NCBI GenBank assembly: GCA_037951105.1
Contig: JBAMJV010000888.1
Coordinates: 153,351 to 217,350, forward strand
Direction of reading: 5' to 3'
Length of the DNA: 64,000 bases
Source of the DNA: Echinarachnius parma
Taxonomy: Eukaryota; Echinodermata; Echinoidea; Clypeasteroida; Echinarachniidae
How positions within the stretch are numbered: position 1 is the first letter of the stretch; every line of letters starts with the position of its first letter. A program made the translations under genes and the position numbers. Of the stretch, positions 11,255-26,400 are shown one piece after another. The notes beneath the pieces are model-generated. The model had not been told where the DNA came from, did no database searches, and saw only the letters and a program-made list of their open reading frames with translations.

Positions 11255-14200
11255 CCATTTGATGGCCCAAGATCTCAACAGTGTGTAATATATATAGACT
11301 AAAATAACCTAGGGTTAAATTAATCCCTCTGACGAGCATTTGGGTCTATGGGTTCACCTGAATACTTTTAATATGACAACAATTTTCCTCTAAAAGATGA
11401 AAATGACTACTAGTGCATGTAAATTCACTACAAATCTTTGGATGAAATTTCACATGTGACAACAGTCAAAATGTCAATGTACAGCCTGTGAAATAATAAC
11501 AAATTAAGGCCTGCGATGATGAACACTTGTCTAACAATTGGAATTTTACTCTCTTACACATACCTAATACTTTTGGGAGTATAGTCAAAATTTGCCTTGG
11601 CGACCACCTGTCTTCTCTATAAAGGAACGCTAGTCTATAACTAAATGTAGTCTATAACTCAACAGCTACACTAGAAAGCATTTTAAATGGTCATAAAAAA
11701 AATACCTTTGGCTTATGTGGTCGGCATAACTGCACATTATTTGAATTACAATGTATAATAGCTGATAGTGTATTATGAAACATTTGACTGAAGAACAGGA
11801 GAAAGAAAACATCTAAAACATCTAAAAAAAAGTCACATGTTCATATTAATAGTTTTATACAATAACTACACATAGGGCATCTAGATTTAGCATTGTAATA
11901 CTACGATCATGAGTTGCATAGAAGGGAAGAGTTTAAACTCTCTTTAATCATTATTCATATCCTACTTTTATTAAAGTACATAACACCTGGCAAGCAATCA
12001 TTAAATAAAAAAATTCATAAGAAAGTTATGAACATAGTAAAAAAAAAAAATATTACGCATGTTTAGGTTTACACTACAGGTTCATTCATAATCAGAATTT
12101 GAATTCTATTTTGATTGGCATTCAATTACTGTCCCATGTGTTTCACTACTATACATTTGTCTAAAAACAAATCTCATTTTCGTTGATAAAACTCTTACAA
12201 TACACATTGTTTCATCAAAATCACTCTCTATGTACATTTTGAACAATAAAAAACAAAACTAAACTGAGGAAAAAAAGATGGGCTCCAGCTACAAAATGTC
12301 TAATCATTTCACTTTTACACTATAACAAATACTTGCAAGGCAAAAAGCACCATATATTCAATTTGAGATGTCCTATACAAAAACTTGCTAATAATTTAAT
12401 AAACTGATTAAAAACAAGTACCAGTATTTTGAAAAACATGTAATTCTTTAGATATCAATTTTCTCCATAAAACCGATGGCCAATTCACTATATAAATGCA
12501 CAATAAAGCAACCTACGATTGTTTCTTGAATAAATTCAAATTTGCTGATAAATTGGAAATATACAAATGTACTATATGACTGATGTATAATTCACACTGC
12601 TAAATAAAGCAACATAAATTAGAATTGTTCTTCTTTTCTAAATGACACGATTTGGTAGCTTCAGTAACATGATCAATTATAGCAATTTCTAGCCAGAGAA
12701 TTTACAACAATGAGCGCATAGTTGAAATACTGCTAAAAATCTACATTGATACTCGTAAGTGTAGAAATGCAGCAAAACATATTGAGTGTAATTCATTAGC
12801 TAGCAATGTACACAATGAACATTCATTATTATAGTTGCAGGCACATAGCTTTAGGCTTTAAATTAATACATTATTGTAACATCTGTTTACTAGCAAAGCT
12901 CCTCAGACGAGGATTGCGACATATAAGAAGTTTAAAAAGATGATTTAAAAACATAAATATAGCACCAAATAACAAGTTTTCGACCTACAAATTCGTAATT
13001 TCTGCAAATGCAATGAAGGCAGTATAGTTTTAAAAAGAGACATCTAAATATTATATGTACAACAGTTTTACTGTGTTAAAATCCGTACATATTTTGCGCA
13101 TTATCTTCACAAGTATAACATGAGTTGTGAACGTTCTTATAAAATACTATTTTGTGGTAAAAAATACAGATAACTTAAGGGCACTATTTATGTCACGTTG
13201 AATCTCCGATTACACTATTTTGCAAATTAAACATTGACTCTTTGCTAACGGCAATACTTTGGATCTAATACATGTACACTAGCTTTCCAAAATGGAGACT
13301 GTACTATAAAGAGATCTTAGAAAGACAATGTAAAATGCATGTACATATGAATAGTGCATATTCAAGTCACTTGCATGTTTAAGTTCTCCTATTTTCAGAT
13401 TTGTTATGATCGAGGTAAAATTGTAACACCTAATCAAAAACTCACAAAGTGACCAAAGAAAATACATATTGATGTTTTCTATATCTGAAAGTACACCCCA
13501 AGTGTACGAAAATTCTTCTGGAAAATAATTAGTTTCCCTAAACAATAGCACCATATGGTTACATAACTGGAAGGCAGTTGAACGTGGTGCTATAATTTGC
13601 ATTTCATAAATACTACACCTAAGAGAACGCTATAGATGGATTCAAAAAATTATGTGTTCTAAAATAAAAACATCATGATCTCTTCTATAAAACGTTTCCT
13701 ATTTCATATCAAAGGCACTACATAAACATGTACTGTAATGGTATTTACAGCTACTACAAAGGCACTTTATATATCATTACACCTCTTATGATTATAAATG
13801 TCATCCTAATATAATCAATATTATCATTATTCCTATTATTATCATCATTAATAATAATACTATTATAATGACAGTTAATAATATACTCATGATCCTACAG
13901 CAATTAACTCTGGAAAGTTAACAAAAATGTTGCAGCATAGCCTTCGATCCTTTCAACTGAAGCTCAAATTGTATGGAACAAACAGATTTCAGTACATTGA
14001 TCTCAAATAAATCATGTTGATCATAATTATGATCAATTGATGTCGGGTAGATTTATTGTACGATCAGTTACCTTATATCGTACCGTCAATCATATAATCC
14101 TTTGTTTTACTGTGTCCAAATCGTTCACTGTATCTTAATGTGTTTTAATAAAACAAAATGTGTTGTTTTTATTTGAGAATCATTTTGTTCCGTTCATTTG

Positions 14201-14464
14201 AGAATTCTTGAGCTCCACATTAAAAAAAAACTTAGCATAGATGGCGATTTCCGTTTATCCTTCCTTCAATAAATTATATTATACATCTTAATACGCGGAA
14301 GGATACAACCATCACGTTTGTTCATTTACGGCTCTGCATCATTATTCACATTATACTACACACGTACCTATACATACAAAACAAACTTTCATGGTACATG
14401 TACCACTACCATTTAGAGTCATTTAATTTTCCACTCATTCATACTTATATTCATGTACAATATA

Positions 14465-15000
14465 TCAGGCAGGCTTCTTTGATATCTCATGGCATCATCA
14501 AGTGAACATATCTATCAAGATATATATCAAGTGAACATATCTATCAAGACAATAAGGCTCCAGTCAGATACAAATTGTGCTTATGAAACAAATAAGGCAC
14601 TTTTAAATTAGCACCAACAGAAAGTCACAAGTTGATGGCATCATCAAGATATCTATCAGGATATCTACCAAGACAATACGGTTCAAGTCGGCTATAAATT
14701 GTGCTTATGAAACAAATTAGGCACTTTTTAATTAGCACCAACGCAGGGTCAAAACTCAAAAGGCACTTTAACTTTTATTTAGCTCTTCATGTAAACATCC
14801 AAGGGATATTTACCATGCGCAATGGCACCGGCACAGAAAGACCAGTATGTGGCTACAAGCCATATCATCCATAAATACACGTAGATAGACAAATTTGAGC
14901 AAATTTCACAACACATTTGATTAAAAATGCTTGATGGCACAATATCATAAACTTAAAACATACATATATATTCAAAACGAGACCTAATAGTGTTCTGTTT
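14465..15000 (-). other. Collagen 3' UTR (proximal) with tandem duplication
   Basis: Sequence after the collagen stop. A direct duplication with about 124-bp offset covers roughly 14490-14740; blocks such as TTGTGCTTATGAAACAAAT and TTAGCACCAAC occur twice. A minus-strand AATAAA lies at 14774-14779 and more follow further on, so the mRNA end is not defined. Confidence 0.45.
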
Positions 15001-15211
15001 TTATTTTCTGGCGTTGAGTTGCGCCGCTTGTACGCAGAGTAGAGCGAATGAATTATTACAGGGGAATTCTTCTTGGCCGAGTAGTTTGTGGGCGCCCAGG
15101 GGGCTGGCCTGGCCGCGGGAGAAGTGGTTGGTCGCCCGCCACGCATCGCAGAAGCTCTCTGACATGCGGTTACCGTTGGGGTACGACCCGTGCCACACGT
15201 ACTTGTCGGGC
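15001..15211 (-). CDS. Multiplexin exon 34: endostatin C-terminal half and stop
   Basis: 211 nt: [69 protein letters not shown], then TAA at 15001-15003. VWHGSxPNG, the SFCDAWR cysteine, GQASxLGxxxLLGQ and the last two cysteines complete the four-Cys pattern. Acceptor CTTCTTGCAG. Confidence 0.96.
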
Positions 15212-18200
15212 CTGCAAGAAGAGAGGAGAAAGAACTTAACATTTATAGATCTGGCCACATGGCAGAAACGGAGGAAAATCATGATACAAAGTTCACTTAT
15301 ATCATCAACAACATCATCATCAGCACCATCTTCACCATTATCGCCACAAGCATCACTACCATCATCATCATCATCTTCATTATCACCACCATTATCATCA
15401 CCATAACCTTCATTAATATCCTCATCATAAATAAATGGGTCAGGTGTTAAATTAGCCTGTAGCACTCTTCATCATAGGGCAGCTTGGGCTAGTATGCTCC
15501 CCTGGGAGTTGAGATGGTGCACAAGATAATTGTGCGGGTTTGAACTGTACCTGATGACCAAGGGTAATAATGTACCTCTGAATAGGGCACCTAGATACAT
15601 GGCGCTCTATAAATGCTATATATTATTTTTTATTATCATCATTATATATAACCACAACCATAATCTTCAGTGTCAATGTCAATATTTTCATCATCCCTTG
15701 CCATCAATGTCATTAGATCATCATCAATATTTTCAATGTCATTCTAAAACTGCCATATCATTGACATTATTTCAACATTGTCATTACCATCAACATCATC
15801 GTTATCATGATTTTGATGATTATGATAATAATAATAATAATATGAACATTTATATAGCGCAGCTACTATAAATATATACTCTACTGCCCTTAAATAATTA
15901 TTTAATGATGATAATGAAAATCAACCTGTTTTTTGGTAACGATACGTTCAATACACTTATTTGAATAACTATAATTGAAATAAAGTTGCATACCATAAAT
16001 CATCTGACATGATGTCCCTGCCGTCAAATGAGTAGATGTGGACGTTGCCGCCAAACGGAGCCTCCCTGTCTCGCTCAAACAGCTTCTCCCATGAGGAAAA
16101 CAGTACCTCTTGCTGTAGGGCCAAAGGAAAAGGAAGAAAAAAAGAATATATTAACATATATTATAGCAAAAGTTATATTATTATTATTATAACAAAAATG
16201 TTAGTCATCTCATACAATTTGGGCATCGATCATTTGCAACATTTACGTCCCCAAATCAAATCTATCTTCTTACATACAATGTACATGTATCTATGGACAA
16301 TTGAGAATATACGAGACACCAATATTTTGACTTTTACATTTGTAAAAGGGCCCCAATCTACAAGCTCCTGCTTCTATGGGGCCCAAAACCATTTTGTATA
16401 TTTAGTTATCAAACTGCCATTTATATTTGTTATTTCTGTTTTATGGTTTGAATAAACTGAATCTGAATCTGACTAATCGAGTTTGACTGATACTAGTAGT
16501 TTGATGTCAAACGCAACTCTGCATTTGATCCATGAGCTAGTGCAGAGTAGGATTTGAAATCAGCAGTAAACTTGCGTTTCATTCATTTGCAAAGTTGGGT
16601 TTATTGCTAAGCTGCAATTGAACCAAACTCAGTTTTGTGCAACACCCCCATCACATGGTCTTTATTGTTGATCTTTTTTTTACCATGCAAATGATGGCGA
16701 AGTGTGTATCATTGACTGACCTTGGCATTGGCAATGGGCAGTCCCTGGTCCTCTTTCCTCACGATGGTCTTGATGTCTTGCAGGTGTGACGACAGGAACG
16801 CCCTGTAGGTGCCCTTCAGTCCTGCCGCTCTAGCATCTCTCCAGCACCGCACATCGGCACCACTGATACCACCCAGGTATCCCTCCACGGGGCTGTTCAA
16901 TGCATACATGTATAGCTGAAACAAAAGCACACCAATTCAATGTATATTAGTTCCTACTGAGTCGGTAAAAAAAGATTATTTCAAAGAAAGTTGATATTTT
17001 TCAGCAATGCTCTGCACTGAGGTGCCCTTCAGGCTGGCCGCCCTTGCCTCTCTCCAGCACCATCACTTATACCACCCAGATATCCCTCTACGAGATCTTC
17101 AATGCATACATGTACATGTAGAGCTGCGACAAAAAAGATAAATAATATCTGAATAGTTCCACTGGCCTAGCTTTGGTTCAGTTTTACACAGTTTGCCATT
17201 TTCTGTCAAGCCTCTCTCCACTACGGTTCATTGCTAGTCAGCACCACTAATACCAACAAGGTATCCATCCACAGGGATGTTTGGTGCGTACACCTAGAGC
17301 TGAAAAAAGATTAAAAACAAACAATATCTAATCTAATCTAATCTAGTTATCCCATTGCTTTGAACTTGGTTTGCTGAGGGTATGATAAACTAAAACATGT
17401 TCTGGATAACTCACCCGAGACAAACACTGTCTGCATGCAATAGACGTAATATGAAACATTTATAAATGACTTGAATATATGCATTGGTACTGTTCTTACT
17501 TTGAGCTGGTCCGAGACCCGTAGGTCTGGCCCCAGGACCACGGATGACAGAGGCCTCTCTGAAGAAAGGCAAAATACTTTAATACTGTCTATAACCGACA
17601 CTACATTCATTGTGTTTGATTTTAAATAGGGTTAAATCCCTAGGTACTATAGTCCTGATCTTACCATGGGCTGGTCTGAGACCGGTAGCTCAGGTCCGGG
17701 TAGCTCTGGTCCAGGTCCAGGACCTGGGATGACGGGAGCCTCTGTGAACCTGGGGACAAATGGCTCCAACTGTACAGACAGGGTTGAGGGAGAAATAAAG
17801 TACTAAATTAGTGAATGAATACATGCTCATGTTAAGTTAAAAATATAACCGTACAAAATCTCTTTGTTAGAGTGGGTAAAGACATTAGTTTTTTTTTACA
17901 AATATGTTTGATTCTGTAATACCCGCAACTGAAATATGCTTTATTTTATGATATATGCTGAAACTGGTCAGTGGGATCTAGTGTCTTTAAAATGTTCCCA
18001 GAATAGTCTGCTAGAAATATAAGCAGCAACACATGAAAATCATTAGTCTATAGACAGCTACATGAACAGTTACATGCACAAACTTACAGTACTGAAACCT
18101 TTGATCGACGGTGAACTCTTGCTAATTCATATACATGTAGTTATATAAAGATGAATAACCATTATCCATACAAAACAAATTTAGGTTGTATATCATTTTC

Positions 18201-21200
18201 TTAAGTTTTCTAAAGTAATCCTTCATTTATAAAGGGGTCCCTATAGGATACCAAAGACATCAATTAAATACATGATGCATGGATAATGATGCATATGAAT
18301 CTAACATCTAGGTGATACAAGTTTAATGTGACAGTACTACTATATCTGCATTATATAGAGTATACAACATCTACAAGTTTGTGTAAGACAAAATCACCAA
18401 AACTATAATATAGAATGAAATCAATCAACATACATACTGTACATGTATAAAAACAAAAAATAAATACAAATAACCACATACAAGTAAATACACAATGGAC
18501 ATCAAAACATTAACCAATAAAATTCCTAAAATAAATCCCTACTTTGTCTTCAACATTCTAAAAATAAAATATCACACATAACTTGTGTTTGGTCTACTAC
18601 AGTGTATGTATTTATTAGCTGTGGAGATCGCTTTATAATTGGGTTTAATATTAAAAAGCAGAAATTATATTACACTAAATGGTGGTGTTCTAGCATTGAT
18701 TATATCAGTAAATGACTTTTAGGGGGCCTAGGGGTGGATTATATCTCTAACTGTGGTTGGGAAAGGGTAGGTTTTTGTCGGTTGTCACTTGATTAAAGGA
18801 ATTGATCAACATTTATAAAAAGGATTTTGGAAACATATACATCTCCCACCAAAGTGAAATTTGGGAATATTATCTTGTTCATATATTTTGTATTCACGTA
18901 CAACATGATAAATAATAAATTGACATGGGAAGGAAAGACCATACAATTTAAAATAATAAGTTTTGTTGAACTTACCAGTACTGCTTGTCTCAGTAGTTAA
19001 ACTTAAATTAAGATCCCTTTAATAATTTCATTTTAAAATGACCTCCTAGTAGAAATTTGATTCAGGGTTATTTATTTTAAACTTTGAATCACTGATAGCA
19101 TAAAATGAAAATGAAAGAGATACAGAAAACGTTTTTTTAAGAGTGAAAAATAAGATAGAGACATAAAACAAATAAAACACAAACACATACAATGAAAAAT
19201 AAAACATGATACATGTACATAACAATTAATACAAGAGGAGGTGAAGTGAGGAAAGGAAACATCGTTTTGAGCACTGTTTGAAGTACATGTACATTCAAAT
19301 GATCGCATTAACAGACATCTAAAGCATTCTGCAGACAGATCAATCGGGCTAGAGTTGGGCCCGGTCGGTCGGATCCGATTCATCGTGTTGAATCGGCACC
19401 AACTAGCATCCGACTGTCTCTCGAATGGCAAAATGTGTGTCGCGAGGCACTGAAAACTGAGCCGATCCGAATGAAAACCAGTCGAATCGGGTCGCGTCGG
19501 CTCTGTCTGCAGAGGGCTTTGCATAAAAGAAATGGAAGGAGATACAGAAAGCATTCTGAACCCATTCAGGACTGGTCCCGAAAATAATCTGGCTTGGGTC
19601 TATAGCAACATCAATCAGTCCTCAACGGGTTAAATACATGTACATGTATGAAAGAAGGAGGAAGAGCAACAAAAAGAAATAAGAACATTAAAGGAAAAGT
19701 GAGGAAAAGAGGAAAACGGCAGAATTTGTAGATACATTCATAGGACAGCAAGGAAGAAACATAAGGCTGACTACATGACTAGGAAATTACAAAATACAAA
19801 GTTAAAGAAAATGATGCACATGAAAGGAATACAATAGAAAGACACTACAAAAAAAAAAAATCCTTCCCAAAATAATAAAAAAACAAGAACAAAAGTACAC
19901 TGAAAGAACAAAACTAGGTCAAACAAATATAACAACAAAATAAACAAATGATAGGAAGAAAGAAAAAAAAATGGAGCACAAAGACTAGAATAATGAAAGT
20001 TGTTAAAAAGAAAGAAAAAAAATCATAAAGAAACCTGAACAAAAATAATAGTATATAAACAAAAATTGGAAAAGGGAAATCTAAATAAATGAAAAAGAAG
20101 GAGAAAGAGAAAAAAAAACACACAAAATGATCTGTTCTGAAAACTAAGCAGCTACTAGAACTGGATTCTTACAGTGGTTGTGGGAGTTAATGTAGTAGTA
20201 GTAGTTGATCTGGATGAGATGGGTGGTTGTGGGCGTGGTGGTAGCACAGAGGGTGGCGGTAGTTTAAAGGTTGCTCCAAGCTGTAGGGAGGAAGAGATTA
20301 AGGCATCCAGTAATGCGTTACGCTCGTCTTTCCGTCCTTCAATCACAGTTATCGTTAGTTCGGTTTCCAAGCTAAATGTACATGTGTAGTAGGCTCCTTT
20401 TTTTCTATCGCTTTGTTGCCAGATTCATGATTGAAAGCTGATATTTGGGCCCTTTTCCAAAGATTTTTTTTTGGCTTTTGCCGTGTTTGCGTATTTCAAT
20501 CAAAAGAGCTGATACTTAGAGCTTTTTACATGCTCATTGATTTTGTGACTAAGTATTATAAGCAAAAGTGCTACTAAGTGCATAAATTAATGGATTACAT
20601 TCTGGAAAATATGGTCTCAGAAAGGCATGCTGCACAAGAATCTGACATGTACCTTCCCATCAGAATTTTAGAAGGAGCCTTCACTGTTTGTTCCCTTCTC
20701 ATAAGATGAGCATTAATCCAATATTTTTCTCATTCGCAACAGATAAGGAAACAGTAATTGCACTGGAGACTAGGGCCCATGTTCATGAAACCCTGCTAGC
20801 TTAGTTTGATGCTAAGCTGATTTTGCATGAAAGTGCGAAGTATGCAACAAGTGGTCTTTTTGGTTGCCAACTAGGGTTACCTTACAAGGTAACATACATG
20901 TAGGGCTGGCCTAGCTGACCCTAGTTGGGGACTAAGAAGACTACATCAGTGTGCTTGTTGCTTACTTAGCGCTATCATCTTTAAAAGACTTAGCATGGAA
21001 CTCAGCTAGCAGGGTGCACATTATATGGGCCAGACAAATCTGTCCATGTAGAGAAGTTCCTAAGGAACACGCTAGACTTGAAAACCAGGCTAGATGTATG
21101 TGGTATACCATATTTCTAATGGGTGATCTATTGTATAATTGCACAAGGGTATACCAGGGGTTACAAGTTCATCATATATCAAAATAACAAAGATAAATAA

Positions 21201-23405
21201 GGAACATATTAAACATATATTTCATATGTACATGGGGGCCAAAAGGGGGGTTCAACTATTCTTAATCATGGGTATAAACAAATTTTTGCAAGTTGAATTT
21301 TCAAGGGGAGGTTTGCTACCTAAATATATTGGGTAACATGAAAGGGGAAATGCGAACCATACATGTATAATATATATACAGATAAATATACATATATATA
21401 ACAAATTTCTCGCAAACATTACTGAAGACCTTATTAGAATATAAGAGTGAATATGACAAAACAAAAAGAAACTGAAAAATAGTAATGACAGAAAAAATAA
21501 ATGTGCTGTTTAAAATGACTATTACAGATAAAAGACTAAAAAAAAAATGAACTCAAAAGTATAGATAAAATATTGAATTACTAATTAAAAACAGAAATAA
21601 TGAATTCACAGATAAAGATAAGTTTGTAAAAATGTGACACCCAAGCGTCATGCAAAGAACTAGCTAGAATAGATAATAGATCATCAGCCAATTTACAAAG
21701 AAAATAAAATGTGTTCACGATAATGCCACAAAAATAAAATGAGATAGATAATCAAAATGACTATGACAAATGACAATGGTGGAAATGTACAGATGAACAC
21801 ATAATTATGAATATCCTGTATTTTGTCATTGAAACATCTACATGTACCTTACGCAAGTTATTTGTTTGATTCTCTTGTGTCATAAACTTACAAAACTTTC
21901 TAGTATATACATGAAGATAGTTAATCCATTATTCCACATTTGCATTTTTTTAAAAACAGAATTACACTTTTTGTATGACTATAAGAATGTGAAAACTCAT
22001 AAATTTTATGAGCCGTGCTAGTCCTAGCAGTGAAAGTAAAACTATCAATAGTATGATCTATATTTATTGATTGTATAATTAACTTGTTCCCTTCGATAAT
22101 CTAACATCCCCATAGATCGACTCTTTGCATAACCATCCAGGTTCCTATAGGCAAGGGGTTAAATAGAATTCAAACCACCACTAACATTTAAATATGTAAA
22201 TTCATTTTCATATTTACATTTCATAACGAGACAAAATATATAAATCCAATTATTGTTCTACGTGAAGGACTTACCAATACTTGTTGTACTCCCTTTTCAG
22301 TTCTGATGTAAAGCTCTTGGAAGCTATCTACGAAGGCAAACTGACCAATCACAAGCTCTCTACTAGCTTGAATCATGTCGTCTATGGTAGAAAACTTCTT
22401 CATCTATAAAATAAAACAAAATTTAAAAAGAGGGGGAAATTATAACCACACTGCAGTGCAAAGAACAATGAGGAGACTGAATAGTTAACAAGATACACAC
22501 ATACATATAAAAAACATAATTATATGAACAAATATTAACAAACATATCTCTAGAAGCTCACGTACTGTCTGATCATACACTCCATAATACCTTATACTAT
22601 GTTGTTGATGGTATCAAACCACTTTGGATGACATAAAACAGTGCTCGAAATTAACTTGTTTTGCTGGTGGCCCGGTCGGGCCAGTAAAATTAGCATTTTT
22701 CCAAATTTGGTGGCCCGAAACCAAAATCTACTGGCCCGAAAAAAAAGAGGAAAAACAAAAGTAAAATTAATACAATAACCATATTGATAGTTTCAGGGTA
22801 CTAGGCAATACTTTTTTCATTCCCCTTTGTTTCATTGTAAGATGAATTGAACAAACATGAATTAGGATGAATGTGACGTGTGTGTGTGTCATGTCTTTTT
22901 ATTCATTATCTTCATCAAAAAATCACAGATATTGAATACACACGAGTGACAATTACACTTCCAGTCATACATAGCCAGGGTCTAGGTGACAAAACAAAAA
23001 TTATATAAAAGGAGAAAAGGAGAAAATTCAAAAAAGACAAAAATTGCACATTTATTGGTTAGTTGTACTTTGAGCAGAATATTCATGAGCAGCATATATG
23101 AATATTTAATAAATATGCATATATGCTGCTCATGAATATGATGCTCACTTGATATGAAAAATATGCAAATAACTGAAATTACTAATAAAGATTTTTAATA
23201 TGAAATTTTTGTTTACAACTGGTTAGAAAATGAGTATGGCTGCTCAAGAATGTATGAATATTCATTAGCAGCAGTATTACTTGCTCAATTTACTTGCAAC
23301 TTTTTAACAAACCAATATTTTGTATGTGAGAAAAGGGTATAACTTGCTGAATGCTACATTTAAAAGCAAGCTCTTGTCATGCCATAAACATGACTGGGTG
23401 TCTGC

Positions 23406-23437
<32 letters not shown>

Positions 23438-26400
23438 TTTTTTTTTTTTTTTTTTTTTTTGCTGGCCCTTTTGGGCCACCAAATATTTGTTTTACTGGCC
23501 CGGCGGCAATTTTTAGTGGCCCCGGGCCATCGGGCCTATGCTAATTTCGAGCGTTGCATAAAATTATTAGTCTGCACAAACTCATGAGGAAATCGAGTTA
23601 CATCAACAGAAGCTGTTAAACAAGCTCATGACCGCCTTAAAGTGAACCCTATGTAATAACAAACTTTGACCAAAAAACAAAAACAACAGCAAACATTGAA
23701 TAAATCAAATATTAAAACAGAGATGTGTGACTTGTATTTATTGTATGTGTATTCATTTGCAAATAGTTATTCAATTCATGATTTCAATCAAGGCAAATTT
23801 GACCCACTTCAAACCCTGTAGGTATTGTATGTTACATTGCAAGTACTGTATAAGTAGTATATGTATGTACTCTACTAACCCTCGCTACATCCTCCCCTAC
23901 AACTGCCCCAACTCCCCACCATGTGGATCCTGGTACAGGTAAACCTTGTATACACCAGGGAGCCAAACCCTTTAAGCATTGCATGAGTAGTATATGCATG
24001 TACTCTACCCTCCCTATATCCTCCCCTCCAACGGCTCCTCCCCTCCAGCAGCCCCTCCTCCTCCTCCACCTCCTCCTGGTGCTGGTAGCCCTGGTAGACC
24101 AGGATCCCCAGTGAACCCAACACTGTAAGCATTGCATGAGTAGTATATGTATGTACTCCACTAACCCTCGCTACATCCTCACCTACAACAGCCCCTCCTC
24201 CTCCTCATCCTCCACCACCTCCTCTTAAAGACACTGGTGCTGGTAGCCCTGGTAGACCAGGATCCCTAGTGAGCCCAACACTGTAAGCATTGCATGAGTA
24301 GTATATGTATGTACATCTACTCTACTTACCCTCGCTACATCCTCCCCTATAACGGCTCTATCTCCTCCTCCTCCTCCTCCACCACCTCCTCCTAGAGACA
24401 CTGGTGCTGGAAGCCCTGGTAGACCAGGTGCTCCAGGGAGACCCTGGGGTCCCTGCGAACCCAAGCCTCCAGTTGGGCCTGGTTCTCCATCCCGGCCCGT
24501 TGGGCCTGATATGCCAGGGGGACCGCGAGGCCCTCTGTGCCCATCGTAGCCTGGTGGACCCTGGGTACCGTCTCTGCCTGGGAGCCCCGGCTCACCCGGC
24601 TCACCCTGTCAGAGGAACAGGCAAAAACTAAAATTAACATTCAACAGTTATTGATTATAAAATCTCACTCATTGATTATATTTAGAGCAATCATTGAACA
24701 CACACCAAATAAGGGAAAGAAATCTTGCTTTTACAACATTTTGAATTGTATTACCTTATCAAAAATAAATTTGTAAGCAATTTCTCCATCGGCTCTTTTG
24801 GCATAAAAATGCAAAAATTCCAAAGACTTGATAGACATTTTCATTGACTAACTATACATGTAAATTTCTATTCATTAGGTGCTAGGCTACTCTAGTCAGA
24901 TAAATCAAGAAAAAGATGAACAACATGTACGACTGATAAACTGACCTTGATACCGAAGTCAATGCCATTGGGGTATGAGTCGGTGCCAGAGTTACCAGGG
25001 GGGCCTGGAGGACCGGGAGGTCCTTCGGAGCCGGGGTTGCCATCGCGGCCGTCTCTGCCCATGGGGCCCTCAAACCCGTAGCCCGGCTCTCCCTTCTCTC
25101 CATGTATACTCTCGCCGGGACGACCCTGGGAAAAACACAAAAATACATAATCTTTTCTGTTGAAAACTTTACAAAGAATGTATCTAAGAATAAAAAAACA
25201 TGAGCATATATCCAGTTGAATCTTTCCTGGTAACAGTGATAAACTAGATGGATCTTCGACTGCGCGCAGTCGAAAATGATGCCTCCGCCATTACGCAATT
25301 TATTTATATCAAGCCCAAATCAACATGTACACAGAATTAATTCTGTCAACTCAATTTTGATGGTACTCTGTCTTTTAGATCTTGATGTATCACAATTATG
25401 AGCTATAAGTGACCTTGACCTTTGCCCTCATGACCCCAAAATCTAATGACTACAATTGTTCCCTATTATACATTCAGGTATCAAATTGGATTGAAATCTG
25501 ATATTCAGTTCTTGAGATTCCCAATCTCAAGCTACTTTTACATATAATGAGCCCTGTGACCTTTGACCTCATGACCCCCAAAATCTAATCAGTTCATTGG
25601 CTCTCCAAGGAACATACATGTACCAAGTTTGGTCAGAATCTGTCAATCCCTTCTTGAGATAACGCGATCAGAGCTATTTTTGCATATATAATGAGCTGTG
25701 ACCTTTGACCTCATGACCCCAAAATCTAATCAGATCATCGGCCCCCCAAGATACATACATGTACCAAGTTTGGTCAGAATCTGTCACTCCCTTCTTGAGA
25801 TAACGCGATCACAAGCTATTTTTGCATATATAATGAGCTCTGTGACCTTTGACCTTTGACCTCATGACCCCAAAATCTAATCAGATCATTGGCCCCCCAA
25901 GATACATACATGTACCAAGTTTGGTCAGAATCAGTCAATCCGTTCTTGAGATAACGCGATCACGAGCTATTTTTGCATATATAATGAGCTCTGTGACCTT
26001 TGACCTTTGACCTCATGACCCCAAAATCTAATCAGATCATTGGCCCCCCAAGATACATACATGACCCAAGTTTGGTGAAAATCCGTCAATCGGTTCTTGA
26101 GATAACGCGATCACGAGAACGGGACGTACGTACGTACGTACGTACGTACGTACGGACGGACAACCCGAAAACATAATGCCTCCGGCTACTTCGTTGCGGA
26201 GGCATAAAAACATTTTCACATTATCTAAACACTGCAAGTTAATAATATGCCACTAGGCCAAATTTTGGGAGGTTCAAATTGAGGTTTAATATACTCACCT
26301 TATTAACAAATTTCAACCCAACCCTATAAAACCATTACCACTAAACCCACTCTTGCAAGTCCAATCTGCACAATGTAGAGAGGTTAGAGTTCATTTTATG

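Larger units (their letters stand above)
3711..14464. other. Convergent intergenic/3' UTR region
   Basis: Between the importin and collagen 3' ends I see no coding exon. Besides the elements listed separately it holds AT-rich sequence, several AATAAA signals on both strands and ATG-rich short frames of no recognisable product. 11.3-14.4 kb is AT-rich and free of obvious elements; it may include a long collagen 3' UTR. Confidence 0.5.

Noticed and set aside
15190-15465. Asp/Glu-rich and Ile-rich open frames upstream of the last endostatin exon
   Set aside because: They come from a CAT/ATC simple repeat in the intron; the exon starts at the acceptor after TCTTCTTGCAG at 15211.
17500-17558. Genuine additional hinge exon
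   Set aside because: Splice sites are good, but 59 nt inserted between phase-0 exons would shift the frame and prevent endostatin synthesis, so a decayed duplicate is more likely.
26120-26160. ACGT/GTAC run as a possible regulatory palindrome
   Set aside because: It is a simple tandem tract at the same place in both copies of a repeat element, so it belongs to the element.
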